From positions 1-64,000 of the forward strand of contig JAKCPI010028458.1 of NCBI GenBank assembly GCA_023213315.1: a DNA stretch of 64,000 nucleotides, read 5' to 3'. Made by a program: the position numbers and the translations under genes. Numbering within the stretch: position 1 is the first letter of the stretch; every line of letters starts with the position of its first letter. This document shows, in pieces, positions 11,433 through 23,062 of the stretch. Under the pieces are notes generated by a model. The model saw only the letters and a program-made list of their open reading frames with translations, made no database searches and was not told where the DNA came from. Source of the DNA: Euborellia annulipes. Taxonomy: Eukaryota; Arthropoda; Insecta; Dermaptera; Anisolabididae.

Positions 11433-11637
11433 AATATTTCAAACCACAAAAGCTTTAATAAATAAAAATTTCAATTAAAAAGGCACAAAAATTTATAATA
11501 TTCGCTTACCTCTTGTTTTTAATTTTCTGAATAATTAATTCGATTATTTGAGGTTCTTTTGCTTCAAAGTACTTTATATTATTTAGATACAAAATCTTTT
11601 TAAGATCCTGTTATCTCAATTAATATGATTGACCTAC

Positions 11638-12404
11638 CGGTGAGGTCGAGATGCTGTAGGTTGGTGCAACGTGCTGCAAGTTCGAAGAGTGCAGGATTGG
11701 ATACGGCATGACATCCGTGTAACTGCAAATGCGTGAGTTCCGGACACCGTCTGGCTAATAACGCCAGACCTTTATCAGAGAGACGAGCCCCTTCGGCAAG
11801 GAGTACTCGTTCTACACTTGGACAAGCACCAGTACGTCCCTGGCCGCATAATCGACGTAAAACAGCACGAACAGCCCTATCTCCACAAACATGTTCGCCA
11901 GCAAGGCGTACAACACGCCATAGTTGGGGCTCCCAGGCAAGTGCCTCCCATCGACGACAGACACGTGCACAGGCACACAATTCAGCTGAGTCCAACCAGG
12001 AGAAGATACGTAATAATACAGTGTCAGGAAGACGTTCAAAGGGTGCCGGTTTAGGATGTGGCCGTTTGCCCTTAAGGGGCGGCGCAGGTGCTTGACTCGC
12101 CAGTTCGGGCCAACAAGGGGCGGGCGTCGGTGGCCCCGGGCTTGGCGACACCAACGTATGGTAGCCTTGATCTAGGGACGGCGAACTTCTTCCAGCGGCA
12201 CTTAGTTTATGGAACGCGCCTGCGCCTGCGCATGCACTGTCCGCAAATGATGGCGCGCCCACCAATAAATGCTCAAGTGTTGTTTGGGTATGGAACGCCG
12301 ATGATTCAAGGAACGGGGGTTTCGGACTAGCGCGGTACGCAGCCTCTGGTGGGGCACCTCGCACCGGATAACACTGCACGTCAAGCTTACACGCCGGCAC
12401 GTAT
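11638..12404 (-). CDS. FBXL7: FBXL7-type F-box/LRR protein, F-box exon (internal, gene partial)
   Basis: F-box/LRR protein, expected substrate receptor of an SCF (SKP1-CUL1-F-box) ubiquitin ligase. The exon encodes residues 67-322 of the assembled partial protein. A Pro/Ser/Ala-rich stretch comes first. The F-box follows at about 189-232, beginning FERLPDTVLLRIFSWLDS and running through CARVCRRW and LWRVVRL. Cys-rich LRRs start at about 260, with GACPSVERVLLAEG, then LSDKGLALLARRCPELTHL, and ending in NLQHLDLTG. The order and spacing match animal FBXL7; ACPSVERV and DKGL resemble arthropod orthologues. The acceptor on the minus strand is TTGATTACAG, with the exon starting at 12404. The donor is ACCG/GTAGGT, with the exon ending at 11638. 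The 767 bp equal 1+765+1, so entry phase 2 fits the upstream exon and the exit splits a Gly codon. The exon is very GC-rich compared with its flanks. The later LRRs are absent and should lie left of the window. Confidence 0.93.
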
Positions 12405-12675
12405 CTGTAATCAAACAAAAACACACAAGTATAAGTAAACTCCATTATATAGTTTAAAAATTAAATTTTGTTTTGAGCAGTCTCAAAGAACGAATTATTA
12501 TTAAAACTAGATCCGTTTCATTAAAACATCTCTTCGGAGTGGATCCTCGGACAGCTAGCTCAAGAGACAAGATCTACGGACCAGGGGCATAAAATTGAGA
12601 GAAAGAGGGATGGAAATTTGATGTATTACTTTAGAATTTTGCGAATTTGGGTTCTCAATGGCATTGTTATTCCAT

Positions 12676-12829
12676 CGTGGGCGTAACTAGGGGGGTTCCG
12701 GGGGGCCTACCCCCCCCCAGAAGGCTCCCTGCCCCAAGAAAAATTGAGAAAATATGGGGCTTTCCAGGCCCCCCAGAGGATAGCTGGTCCCATGGCCCCT
12801 ACCAGCCAAATTCTCTAGTTACGCATATG
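12676..12829. mobile_element. hAT-type MITE, 154 bp
   Basis: Ends CGTGGGCGTAACTAG and CTAGTTACGCATATG. Exact 8-bp duplication TATTCCAT at 12668-12675 and 12830-12837. Internal G and C runs. Same family as 30873-30988. Confidence 0.87.
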
Positions 12830-12914
12830 TATTCCATTATTAAAGTATTTATCATATAACATTATTTTTTCTTAATTTTTGTTATTTATTTCCAAAAGTA
12901 GTATCAAATATTAT

Positions 12915-13120
12915 TCACTCAGGGGCTCACTTGGATGGCGATCACGAGTTACCCGAGCTAAGGCTTCCTTTCTTTTGTCAGCCTTTTTTTCCCTTTTCCA
13001 TATCAAGCGTCAGACCGTGAGACGGGTCGGCTTGCTTTTTTCTCAGTCTCATATTTCTTTATAAATTAATTTTGCCGACCCCACATAGGGATAAGGGCAG
13101 GATATGAGAAGAGTAGTATC
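12915..13120 (+). mobile_element. SINE-B repeat copy, diverged
   Basis: TCAGGGGCTCACTTGG, ATCACGAGTTACCCGAGC and GCGTCAGACCGTGAGACG match the SINE-B consensus in the sense orientation. Lies inside the FBXL7 intron. Confidence 0.6.
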
Positions 13121-15744
13121 AAATATTATAAGAAGATTTCAATATGTAAATTTTATATTTACTTCAATCTCTTGTTTCTCTCTTTCTCTCTCTGTTTATA
13201 TTATAGAAAGCATCGTTTGCTTGATGGAGAGCGGGTTCAGGTTCGCCTTCAAACAACATCACGTCTATTCCATAAAATAGGATTTTAATTTATATTAACT
13301 CGATAGATAGATAATATTTGATCGCTGACCGCCGCCTCCTTATCGTAAATGGCTAATTAGACTAGTTTCTAATTCATTAATCACCTCCTTCTGAAAGAGC
13401 GAGAGAAGATGACGTCATTCAGTGAGTCACTAAATACACAAATATAAATAGAGGGAAAAAATTACTTTTAATATTTATGTTGCTACTATTATCTAATAGA
13501 GAGAAGGGGTTTTTGAGAAATATATTATTTCTCTCTAGAAATAGCACTCAAAGTAAATTTTATAGAAATAGAGATCTCAAAGAAATTTTATATAAATGGG
13601 CTTTAAAGTCACCAAGAAACTCTAAGCCACTTGGAATTTTTATAGAAATGGGCGTTAAAATCTCCAAGAAACAATATATAACTCAGGAAATTTAAAGAAA
13701 AATTTAAAAATTTTTAACAATGAGGAATTAGATACATTATTTGATTTATTTAACATAAGTAATTGATATAATTAATTAATTAACAACATAAATAAGTGGA
13801 TATTTCATTGATTACGCCTTTCATTTTGGGCTAAGAAAATAATAAAGAAATAAAAGTAAGTGTGAGATTATATGCAATATTATTTTCAATTTAATTAATA
13901 AAAACATAAAATTTGAATAATTAATTAAAAAATGAACAATTATTAGTAAATATAAAAACAAAAACAAATGTGAAATTATATATAAAATGCAAATTTTAGT
14001 AATGAAATTATCCCCTGGAGGCAAAAAATAAAAATATTATTGAGGCTAATTGATTTTCAATTTATAATCTCGAAATTTTGGTTGAGAGGAAAAACTTTTG
14101 ATATAGATGATTCTCGTATATTATTTTTTACTAAAGGCGGCTACACATGTAACTGCAAACTTGACAAACATATGCATGTGCAATCTTTTTGTACAAGCAA
14201 ACTGTAACGTCAGTAGGGGAATTTTGCGCAAGCATTTCAATTGTGCAAGCCGCTTGATGCTCGATTTTAATTATCCACAAGCATATTTGTGCAAGCAAAA
14301 CTATATGGGCTCGTCCGCCATTTTATAGAAGTCTTGATATTTATTTAATATATTTTAATTCATTTAATATTTCATTTTAAATTTAATATTTATTTCTCAT
14401 TTTAGAGCAAGTGAGTTATTTCTTGTTATCTTCGAATAAATAACCTCTTGTTTCTCACATTTCTAGCTTAATTTTCGGCATAAGCTGTTGCGCATGCTTG
14501 TGCCGTGTGTAATGGTAGAAAATAACAATAAGGATTTTGTAATTAATTTCATACTTGTTTTTGTTTTATATTATAAAGTTAATTATTAAATTGTAACTGA
14601 TTCAAAGATTTGTGTTTTAATTAATTAACAATGCAATTGATAATTAATTTGATTGATATATGTAATTTCATCTTTTTATATTATAATTTTATATTTTATA
14701 TTGTTACGATATAAATAAAATGAGATAATTTAACTTGTAAACGAATTATTTATTTGCCATTAAATGATATACGGTGGATATTAGAATTAAGTTAGAAACA
14801 ATATTGCCTTGGCAGTTATTCTTGATCAAATATCACTAAATTATATATTACAATCGTTATTGAATAGAGATAGAGAGCCGAGCCGCCCTTGAGAGAGCTA
14901 AGATGATGTAAAAACGAGACGTAACGTGGGCGGCGCGGATATCGCAAAATGGAGAGATATAATTCAGATATCAGTTAAGTAAATTCACTTTAAATAAATA
15001 AATCTCACTTAATCACTAGATATTTAAAAAAAGAAAAATACAACGAATCTATTATAATTATTTTGATTTTACAAGTTGAGGTTATATTTTCAAGATGGCG
15101 TCTTATCACGTCAAATTCACAACTACACTAGTCAAAAAAAATTTCTTGGCCTCAGGGATTAATAAATAAAAATGTTTAGGCTTTTATAATTTTTTTTTTT
15201 TTTGACTTTTATTTCGAAAAAAAAAAAACTTATTCAATTATAGCATTCCAAGAATATAGGTAGGGTATTTATCTAAATTATTCAATTCTCTTAATATCCA
15301 TTATCGTTTTAGTCATTGAAATTTATTTCCATTTTCAATTAAAAACATAATAAAATAACTTTTTAATATTTTTTATCGGACCTATTTATGAAATAGAAAA
15401 ATAGATAAAATTTATTAGTTTAAAACTAATAATAATCATAAAACTAGCTTGTGACCTTTTTGATCTAGAATTTTTTTTGATTAGGGGTATTAGTACAAGA
15501 AGAGAAAAGACAAAAGTTTAAATTGATACTACAAAGCACTTTTCACAAATTGGACAATCAAAATGAACATGTTATTATCGTGGATAATAGAAACATTTAC
15601 TGAATTAATTATCGTTTACATATCGTGATCCTAATATGTTTTTACCTCTTTGTACAGAAGATCCACAAAAAGACATCGTGATTTTAAAATTAACTTAAAA
15701 CAAAGATTGACAAATGAGTGAAACGAATTTATTTTGAAAGCTCA

Positions 15745-15990
15745 AAAAATCTATTAATAAAAGAATTTGATTTTCGGTTCAACTGTGGTTTATTTGTAAA
15801 AGATACAAGGCTTCGGCCACTCATTCTGTGGCTTTCTTCAGGGACAATTCAGCTAAGATTTCAAAGTTTGTTACATTTGTGAAAATCTCATTTGAATTAG
15901 TTGAGAAAAAACAAGATGGCTGTCGCATCTCTACAAGTACGCCATCTACACTGCATGAACGATTGCAGCGCCCCTACATACAGTCTGACA
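15745..15990 (-). mobile_element. Penelope-like unit with mutated hammerhead-like core
   Basis: Reverse orientation of the unit in 4757-5279 (TTTATTTGTAAAAGATACAA). The minus strand reads CTGAAGA, an AGCCAC/GTGGCC stem, then GAAGC where GAAAC is expected, so the core is broken. Confidence 0.5.
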
Positions 15991-16501
15991 CGAAATTCAA
16001 ATATTGTATTTTTTAAAAATACTAGTATACACTCTCTAAACTGTACAAATTATTATTAACAAAATATTACATGTTACATACATACATTTACACACACACA
16101 TGTATATATATATATATATCAATATATATATTAGTGTGTACATAGTTCATTCGTGCAGTAAAATATTTTAGTGCAATCAAATTTTTTTATTAATGATAAC
16201 AATTGTTAAAGCCTGAAATTCCAAAACTCAAAAAATCCAATACAAAACTTTTGTAATTGGTTACAAATATTGATGTAAATGGCGATTTAAAAAAGTTAAA
16301 TTTTAACTTTTTAAATTGGGTGTTAAAAAGTAAAGTAATAACACCAGCGTAAAATAATTCAATTCCTCGATTAATAAAATATTAATATAGATATTATTCT
16401 CGTCGTTTTTGTACAAATCTTGCTTCCATGTCAGTTGTTACAGTAATAACCTCACCTTTTGGTAAAAGACGTTGTTTGTGTATTAAACAAACACGACGTT
16501 A

Positions 16502-16892
16502 AGGTCCATTCTCTAAACAAAAACGTTAACTTTTAACATCTGAAAGCAGCGTTAATTCATTTTATCACTTCCTTTCGAGAGTGTTTTATTTTTGGCTGCC
16601 TACATTTCTATATCCTTCCTAAACATAGCTGGGGAAAAAACCCTTCCTGCACCCTTGTCGAAAAATCAGCTTAGTTTGCGGAGTTTCAGTCTGCAATTTC
16701 TCTCGGCATCCCTCATTAAACTTTAATCAATAGCTATCTTCATATGGATCATTAACTCCTGGTGCTAAAAAGTAAAATGTTAAAGTCACTGTTAAGGCCC
16801 TGGTTTAGAGAATAGCATTTTTAAACGCTGGTGTTATTATTTTACTTTTTAACATCCAAATTATGATTTTTTTTAAAGAATAGACCTGAAAG
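16502..16892. mobile_element. TIR element, family F, internally rearranged
   Basis: Left end AGGTCCATTCTCTAAAC and right end AAGAATAGACCTG. A partial copy at 16270-16345 (GGGTGTTAAAAAGTAAAGT) lies just outside it. Confidence 0.6.
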
Positions 16893-17168
16893 GCACCCTT
16901 ATAAGACATTAAATTTTCGACTAAATGTTAACGCTTTGGTGTTAAAGTATTTTCTTTCAGGGAAATGTTAAAATAAATTGACGCTATTTTGTTTCATTAT
17001 ATCATCAAATCTTTGTGCTCGAATTATTTGATCTTAAGTACTCTGGTTTATACCCTGTACTATCAGTCAGTGAAATGGAAATAATTAAGTAAATAAATTC
17101 TTAAATAATCTGTTTTATGAAGCTGGCTCAAATTGAAATAAATAATGAATATTAATTCGACTACTAAC

Positions 17169-17368
17169 CCTTGAGCGGCGGCACAGGGATGTTCAGCTGA
17201 GATGGGCGCAGGCGAATTGCGCAAAGGCAAAGGGTAATGGGCGGGTGGTGGTGGATCTCGGCCAAGTTTTGCCAATGGACACACCATCGGGCTAAGGCGG
17301 CCGAGCAGCGCAGCGGCGCGGGCCGCCGCCTGGACCTCCCGCGCCGGCGGCCCAGTCGCCTGCGCCAT
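17169..17368 (-). CDS. FBXL7: FBXL7 N-terminal coding exon (Pro/Ala-rich)
   Basis: This exon encodes residues 1-66, a low-complexity Ala/Pro/Arg-rich N-terminus starting MAQATGPPAREVQAAARAAA and ending EHPCAAAQ plus two bases of a Gly codon. The donor, CAAGG/GTTAGT, lies at 17169/17168. The two leftover bases join the single leading base of the 11638-12404 exon as GGA (Gly), giving AAAQ-G-YVPACK. This phase match is the main evidence for the link. The ATG at 17368 is preceded in frame by TAA at 17398-17396. A good acceptor (TTGGTTTTACAG) gives an exon start at 17405, so 17369-17405 would be 5' UTR. A second AG (TAAGCAG, exon start 17391) would remove that stop and allow coding to continue upstream. 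FBXL7 N-termini are poorly conserved, so homology does not settle the start. Confidence 0.75.
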
Positions 17369-17544
17369 GCGCGCCGGCCCCCGACCCCGCTCTGCTTAGC
17401 CACACCTGTAAAACCAACAACAACAATATTGGTTAAAATTTATTCCTTTTATTCGAAATAATTACTGTTAATATACCAAAATTAAATTTGTTTGAAAAGA
17501 ATTAGCTTATCAAAGAGCTGAAATTTGCATTCAATTCTATAATG

Positions 17545-17630
17545 AGTGTGCCGAGGGTCGGCCTGTTCTATTTCTTCCGGTCGCAAAAAAATCATTCCGC
17601 CGACCCCGCACTGAGGGATAAGGCTAAGAA
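17545..17630 (+). mobile_element. SINE-B fragment
   Basis: GGTCGGCCTGTTCTATTTC and GCCGACCCCGCACTGAGG match the 3' half of SINE-B. Confidence 0.5.
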
Positions 17631-17819
17631 GACTGATTTTTCCCTTCCAGCCAAAAATATTTTATATTAAAACAAACCCTCAATTGTTTGAGAGTGGAAA
17701 ATGGATGGGACAAACATATTTTTTGTGGGAATAACCACAAATAATAAGTAGGCCTGCTATAAAACGTGAATTAAAATTTTTGAACTTACTTGATATATTT
17801 CAAGCATTCAAGTTTCTAA

Positions 17820-17833
17820 GCATTAAAGTCTCC
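17820..17833 (+). repeat. 14-bp dispersed motif, exact copy
   Basis: GCATTAAAGTCTCC. A weaker copy, GCATTCAAGTTTCT, lies 16 bp upstream (17804-17817). Flanks are unrelated to other copies. Confidence 0.8.
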
Positions 17834-17985
17834 CGTTGATATAAATCTTAAAAAAATTTATTAGATTTTCCACATCAATCTCAATAAGTTTGCAGTGTAA
17901 AATATTTTATTTTTACCGTTTATTTTCGTTGAACTTTTACTAACTTATTCAAGATGGATACCTAGTCTAGTCAGGAGACTCTTTT

Positions 17986-18632
17986 TACTTTCTCTTACCT
18001 CTATATATGTTAATATTTAGAAAGAGAAAGTATTGGATTCTAGTCAAAAATTCGAAGTCGAGATTTTGACGGATATACACGTTTTGTGGTCCCCTGAATC
18101 CAAAAAAGTGGATTTCGTGACATGGTCTGTCTGTGTGTCTGTGTTCAATTTTAAGCATGAAGGAATTGAGCTACGAGGTTGAAATTTAATATTTAAGTTT
18201 TGTACCCTCCTGGACCGTGAAAATAAGCTTTTAATCAAAATCGGCCAAAAAGTACTAGTACTTTACTGATGCACTTTTTCAGTTTTTTTTCGATTTGCTC
18301 AAAATTCGCTACAACGATTTTGATTAAAATTCAAAAATCAATTATTTTTTAGATGCTCTTTAAAATGTATATTCTTATTTTGCCATTGAAAACTTCTGAA
18401 GACCACTTTACTCTTGTACTTCATAGAGAAGATAGGAGAAATGATTGCCATGGTAACCAAATATAAATATTTTCCCATTCTTATAAATTTTACATCTTGA
18501 ATTCTAATATATCGGCGGAAACTAAATATATGTCGACACAAAAAATCTGGTGTGACTGTCGCACAGAACACAACTTTCGATTACCGAGAGTAAGAGAAAG
18601 TTGTGTGCTGTGCGACAGTCACACCAGATTTT
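17986..18632 (+). mobile_element. R1 repeat, most complete copy
   Basis: Starts with a palindrome (ACTTTCTCTTACCTCTATAT then AGAAAGAGAAAGT). It continues through GTCGAGATTTTGACGG, ATTTTAAGCATGAAGG, AGTACTAGTACTTTACTG and ATTTTACATCTTGAATTC. It ends in a hairpin of about 90 bp whose arms are ATCTGGTGTGACTGTCGCAC and its inverse, around CGATTACCGAGAGTAAGAG. No coding capacity. Class unknown; the palindromic ends suggest a fold-back or other DNA element. Confidence 0.75.
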
Positions 18633-18639
18633 TAAATTT

Positions 18640-19225
18640 TTAGATTTATTAATAATAATAATAATCATTTTTTTTTTGTCTCTTCCTATTTTCAATTTTT
18701 CTTCCTCCTACATCAACTATAAATTTTTTTCATTAATAATAATAATAACAATAAATTAAATATTCTATATGTCTCTATTAATAAATTTGTAACTCTAGTA
18801 AATAGTAATATATTAAAGGCAATTTATTATGAAAGAATGGAGAAGAAAAAAAAAAGAATCCCAGATTGAATGCGCAAAGAAAGAAGGAGAGAGAGAGAGA
18901 GAGAGATAGTGACTCGAAGGTATAAATATAGAAAATGACAGGGAATGGAGCTGAGACTTCTTTGGCTACACGCCCTTCTTAAGTCCATCGTTTCTTCTTC
19001 TTGTATGCTGCTTATCTTCCCTCCCAACACACACATACATTTGATTTCTCAAATTACAATAAACTATTTAATATTTATTGAATTTGTTTATTTTTTCAGT
19101 AGTTTAGAATTTATAAACAAAAAAATTGTGCTTCAGGATATCAAACTTGGTTATTTAATAGAATATATCGATTTTATTTTTATTTTAGTCTTTTCGACAT
19201 CTCAGGCCATTTAGATTCATTTAGG
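18640..19225. other. AT-rich stretch, no gene seen
   Basis: Contains AAT repeats, poly-T runs and a GA tract (18886-18906). A single-copy part at 18910-19040 carries no convincing exon. Confidence 0.55.
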
Positions 19226-19227
19226 CC

Positions 19228-19381
19228 ATGTGCCCCGGGCGGCAGATATCAGGGGGCGGCAATTAAAGAAAGAATTACTAAAAAAAAGGTAAAATGATAT
19301 GAATTTTGTATAGAAAATTTTAAGGAGGGGGAGGCAAATTACATTTTGTCCTCCCTAAAAAATCTCCTAGTTCCGGCCCTG
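19228..19381. mobile_element. hAT-like MITE, left end missing
   Basis: GTGCCCCGGGCGGCAGATAT through CTAGTTCCGGCCCTGA matches the complete copy at 26193-26377. The left terminal repeat is absent. Confidence 0.6.
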
Positions 19382-19471
19382 AGTCCGAAGACCTATAACG
19401 ACCAGAGAGTGGTCATTGCAGCCAGGAAGAAAATAAAAACAAAAGGGGAACTCAACTGCGGGAACTGAAAA

Positions 19472-19594
19472 GATGAGATTAGACTTGAAAATCTGAAGAT
19501 TGTAGGTTTTGGGGAAGATGGACGCAGGGAGCTTGTTCCAATCACGGGAGGTCATGAGGACAAAGGAAGATTGCAATTGACGAGTCCTGGTTTG
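19472..19594 (-). pseudogene. LINE reverse-transcriptase C-terminal fragment
   Basis: The minus-strand frame reads TRTRQLQSSFVLMTSRDWNK, LPASIF and then a Phe-Lys-Ser segment. This matches the end-of-RT signature of many Jockey/CR1-like LINEs (sFfprtirdWN.LP, then FKs.L). Only about 40 residues remain; an open frame continues to 19367 without recognisable sequence. It sits directly beside the right end of a MITE-like repeat (19228-19381). Confidence 0.6.
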
Positions 19595-19789
19595 ATCACA
19601 TGTGATCTTGCATCATGTGTATAATTCCCAATAACTGAAGATGGCCAAATAAATTCAGGCAGAAACCTCTTATTCTGGGAGTTTTATTGAGCCTGGATAA
19701 TCCGAATTTGGCTGATACCTCCAATTCTCCATTATAATCACATCACAGCTACAACCTCAAAAAGCAAAAATTACATACACTAGTTAAAA

Positions 19790-20040
19790 AAAATCGTCCC
19801 TCGAGGGATTTGAATTCGAGCTCTTGGTTTCTTCCCTTCATTTGTATGACGCCTTTACCATCTTGACTACTGTGTCAAGAATACCACACTTTTTAAGCTA
19901 CTTAAATTTGATTCATATTTTTTTACTTTTTCACTTAATAATTGTTTTCACAAAATGGGTATATTAAAATTCAATCACGAAAGTATATGAAAAACGATTG
20001 AAAATTCACATTTTTTTTACTATAGTAAAAAAATTCTAAA
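19790..20040 (-). mobile_element. tRNA-headed repeat
   Basis: In reverse orientation it carries TAGTCAAGATGGTAAAGGCG (A-box-like) and CTCGAATTCAAATCCC (B-box-like). It is followed by a body ending near GAAAGTATATGAAAAACG. The same unit recurs at 35995-36290. Confidence 0.55.
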
Positions 20041-20164
20041 ATATTTTTGTTTTATAGCGCTATAAAGTCTATATTTTATTTATCTGTTAAAAACTACTTG
20101 TTTTAAAATTGTATGGTACAGAGATTTATTTTTCAACAGATGATATAGGCCTATAAAATAAGTG

Positions 20165-20460
20165 TTTGTATGTGTGAGTGAGTGGCAGACGGGCGGTTTT
20201 AGTGAATCGCGTTAATAAAGCGTATTCATGAGCGATGACTATGCATATGCAGAGATCCAAAAGGGGAGAGAGAGAGAGATGCGGCGGCGGCGGCAGCGAC
20301 ATCCGTTGCATTATGCGCCCGGATGATAGATCGCGCGGCCTGCGAGGCTTTTAGCGAGACTCATTAGCAGCTGGCATATCTCTTTCTCTTTCAATGGAAA
20401 CCCTGTTCTCTGTTTATTGGAGTCCAATCAGACGGCAGCAACCCAGCCAACGCATACTAC
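20165..20460. promoter_or_regulatory. G+C-rich single-copy island, possible conserved regulatory element
   Basis: About 300 bp of non-repetitive sequence: GGCAGACGGGCGGTTTTAG, CGCGTTAATAAAGCG, GCATATGCAGAGATCC, (CGG)n, and GATAGATCGCGCGGCCTGCG. It contrasts sharply with the flanks and has no sustained frame. A role as an enhancer or promoter is inference. Confidence 0.3.
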
Positions 20461-20924
20461 TTGTTATAATAATAATAATAATAGCAGCTTCGTCTTAAAA
20501 ACGTTATAAAAACCTAATCCATTACTAGGTAATAAAGTCCACCCCCGCAATGATTATAAAATCAACTAGTATTTTAACAGTTTTTCTGTCATGTTTCAAG
20601 GATGGGGGACTCACTTTTATAGTTAATTAATTTAAAAGTTTGAATTTATATTATTTAATAAGTTAAAATTTTGACTATTTATTTGAGGATTCTTGCAGTG
20701 TAGATGTCATTGTGTTTAATTAATGAAGGACTTGAGAAGGTCACAACCACTCGGTAGTGGGGAGTATATTTATGTATAGGCCTTTACAAGGGCGGATACA
20801 AGAGGGTAAAGGGGGTTATTACCCACCCCGAAATTTGAGAAAACATTTTTTTTTTTGAAAATTAAATTAAACTTTTAATATAAAATTTTAAAAATTAATA
20901 CTTAAAAATTTGATTTGCATATAT

Positions 20925-21000
20925 ATTTTTACTTTCTTTTAACTATATATGTAATATATTGCGATCGTGTCAAAAATTCGATGTCGATGGACTGAAAAAC
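20925..21000 (+). mobile_element. R1 repeat 5' fragment
   Basis: TTTTTACTTTCTTTTAAC, TATTGCGATCGTGTC and AAAATTCGATGTCGATGG match the R1 start. Confidence 0.5.
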
Positions 21001-21590
21001 TAGGGTTATTTCAAAATATTTTTTCAAATTTCAAATTAAATTCAAAAATCTCTCTAATTGAAATTTAAATTCAACATATATACGTATATGTATAAGTATT
21101 TATTAATTATTTATTATTAAATTATTAATATTATTACATTAATTAAAGACAACTACAAGAAAAAATATCTTCACTTCTTGTATTGAAATCTCCTTCACTG
21201 TTAAAGTCTCCTAATATTTAAAATTTTCCTTAGTACCTAATAGAACTTAAGGGCGATAATCCATATAAATCTCGACTATGTAAAGGATTTCATATATTAA
21301 TATATTATGTATTATATATTTCAAGGACTTAGAAAGCGCATTGAATATTAATATATTATGCAAAAATAAAATGCAATCAATCAAGAGGAATTAAGGCTTA
21401 AATTAAAAGGCAACATATTAAACAAGATAACCTTTTTATATTCTATTTATATAATTTTTATATATTATATATATGTATTTTATTTTATATATAATATAAT
21501 TTCAAACCACTTTTTTTTATTTAATGGGAATTTTATGAAAATATTTTTTTTTTTAAATAAATTTCAATAATTATTAGGCAAATATTAATC
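21000..21590. other. AT-rich stretch, no gene seen
   Basis: TA-rich with repeated TATTAATATATTATG-type words. Two weak copies of the 14-bp motif lie at 21180 and 21198. Confidence 0.55.
21180..21211 (+). repeat. Two tandem variants of the 14-bp motif
   Basis: GTATTGAAATCTCC (21180-21193) and CTGTTAAAGTCTCC (21198-21211), each two changes from the consensus. Confidence 0.5.
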
Positions 21591-21595
21591 GCCTT

Positions 21596-21820
21596 ATTCC
21601 CGCGATTCGGGACGGCGGACCTTACTTTTTACCTCCAACCCTATCATGCGTTTTGAGACCGAAAAGGATAGAACAGGTCGGCCCGTCACACGGTCTGACG
21701 CCTGTTGAAAGGAGGAAGGCAGAGACAGGCATACAAAGAATAGGACTGCCTGTCCCAGCTCGGGCAGCTCGTGGTCGCCATCCACGTACCCACAAGTTGT
21801 GGGCCCCTGAGCGAATTATT
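21596..21820 (-). mobile_element. SINE-B repeat copy
   Basis: GGTCGGCCCGTCACACGGTC, GCCTGTCCCAGCTCGGGC and ACCCACAAGTTGTGGGCC define it in reverse orientation. Near full length. Confidence 0.7.
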
Positions 21821-21999
21821 ACCTAGTTAATAATATTAATACTGAATATTTATTATTTTTATGAACGAAGTATACTGTAAAAAAAAATATGAATTTTCAT
21901 TCATATCTCATAAACTTTGGTGGTTTAATTTTAATAGACCTAGGATATGAGTTAAAATTAATATACAAGTATATGAATAAGTATCGCTTTAAAAAAAAT

Positions 22000-22490
22000 A
22001 TGAATTTTCCTTCTTTTTTTCACAAACTTTCGTAGTTTAATTTTAATACACCCAGAATGTGAATTAAAATTAATATAAAAAGTTTATGAACAAATTACCA
22101 ACTTTTAAACTTATCTTTTTCTTTGTGTGCCGCCAAATTTTGAAATCGTTAAAAGTGTACCGCGACAAGTTGAGAATCACTGGTCTAAACGTTCTCAAAT
22201 AACTCGACTACCTCAAGGAATTTGTATTAATATTATTTTATAATTATTTTAAGGAAACTTGAAATTATTCTTTTAAAATTCATTTCCAAAATCTATATTG
22301 ATTAAATTCTGGTTTGAAATTCGCGCTCTAAACTATTTAAATATTTATGAAGTCATACTAATTAAATAATTTTTATAAAGTAATTCAACTAAATAGCTAT
22401 AGAAATTAAAATTAATATTAACAATTTCACCAAAATAATTAATTTTAAAATATACAAGAAATTGGTTAGGTTGGCACCAGGTTGGCACCA
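22000..22490 (+). repeat. Composite repeat, inverted partner of 35520-35950
   Basis: A stretch of about 450 bp (GTGTACCGCGACAAGTTGAG, AACTCGACTACCTCAAGG, AATTCGCGCTCTAAACTATT, GGTTAGGTTGGCACC) recurs in reverse complement 13 kb away. GAGAATCACTG inside resembles a hAT terminal repeat, so the duplicated block already contained a nested element. Confidence 0.7.
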
Positions 22491-23062
22491 AATTCTGTTT
22501 TTGAAGTAGCTGATTTAACGCATAGATAATTGAACGTGTATTATTATTTAAAATGAAATATAAATATTTAATCAATATATTGAAATAGGAACATTTTACT
22601 AACAAAATCGTAAGTATTGAATTTTAATTTTTTCATTGAAATTTTTTTTTCTCAATTTCAAATCAATTATTGTTTGTCATTTTTCAGGTGAGGTTAGTCT
22701 CCAACCAGGGAATAAACTCCAATCATACTGCAATGGAAATGTAACTCTTTATTACTTCTCTAAGAAGATGAAAATCGACATATTCTTTGTATTAAATTAT
22801 TAAAATGATTTGTATTTGTGTTTAATTTACTTGGAAATGTATAAAAATTTATTTTTTGATACAAATTTATTATTTTAATACTTTAATTTGTTTTATTATT
22901 TAGTAAAATTGTATATTTTAATATAATATAATTTTTTTTTAATAAATAAAAAATAAAATAAATAAAAAAAACTATTATTTCACCTAGACCACTCACTTTC
23001 CCTCAAAAGTATAAACTCGTAAGGACTTTAATTTTTTGTTTATTAAAGCTTTTGTGGTTTGA

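Larger units (their letters stand above)
12405..17168 (-). other. FBXL7 intron, 4764 bp
   Basis: GT-AG intron between the two FBXL7 coding exons. The donor is GTTAGT at 17168 and the acceptor TTACAG at 12405. It is AT-rich and filled with repeats: a 154-bp MITE, a SINE-B copy, a Penelope-like unit, family-F TIR elements, and two weak copies of the 14-bp motif at 13600 and 13652. The stretches 13120-13590 and 13680-15740 show only AT-rich sequence and short GA or poly-A runs; no exon is recognisable there. Confidence 0.85.

Noticed and set aside
11733..12426. Several long frames on the plus strand and in other minus frames across the FBXL7 exon
   Set aside because: Shadows of a GC-rich coding exon; only the F-box/LRR frame matches a protein family and correct splice phases.
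17164..17461. Arg-rich frames MAKQSGVGGRR (minus) and MGGWWWISAK (plus)
   Set aside because: Same GC-rich exon in other frames; the phase from the donor to the F-box exon selects only the MAQATG frame.
17973..17984. GGAGACTCTTTT as another 14-bp motif copy
   Set aside because: Only the first seven bases match; this is expected by chance.
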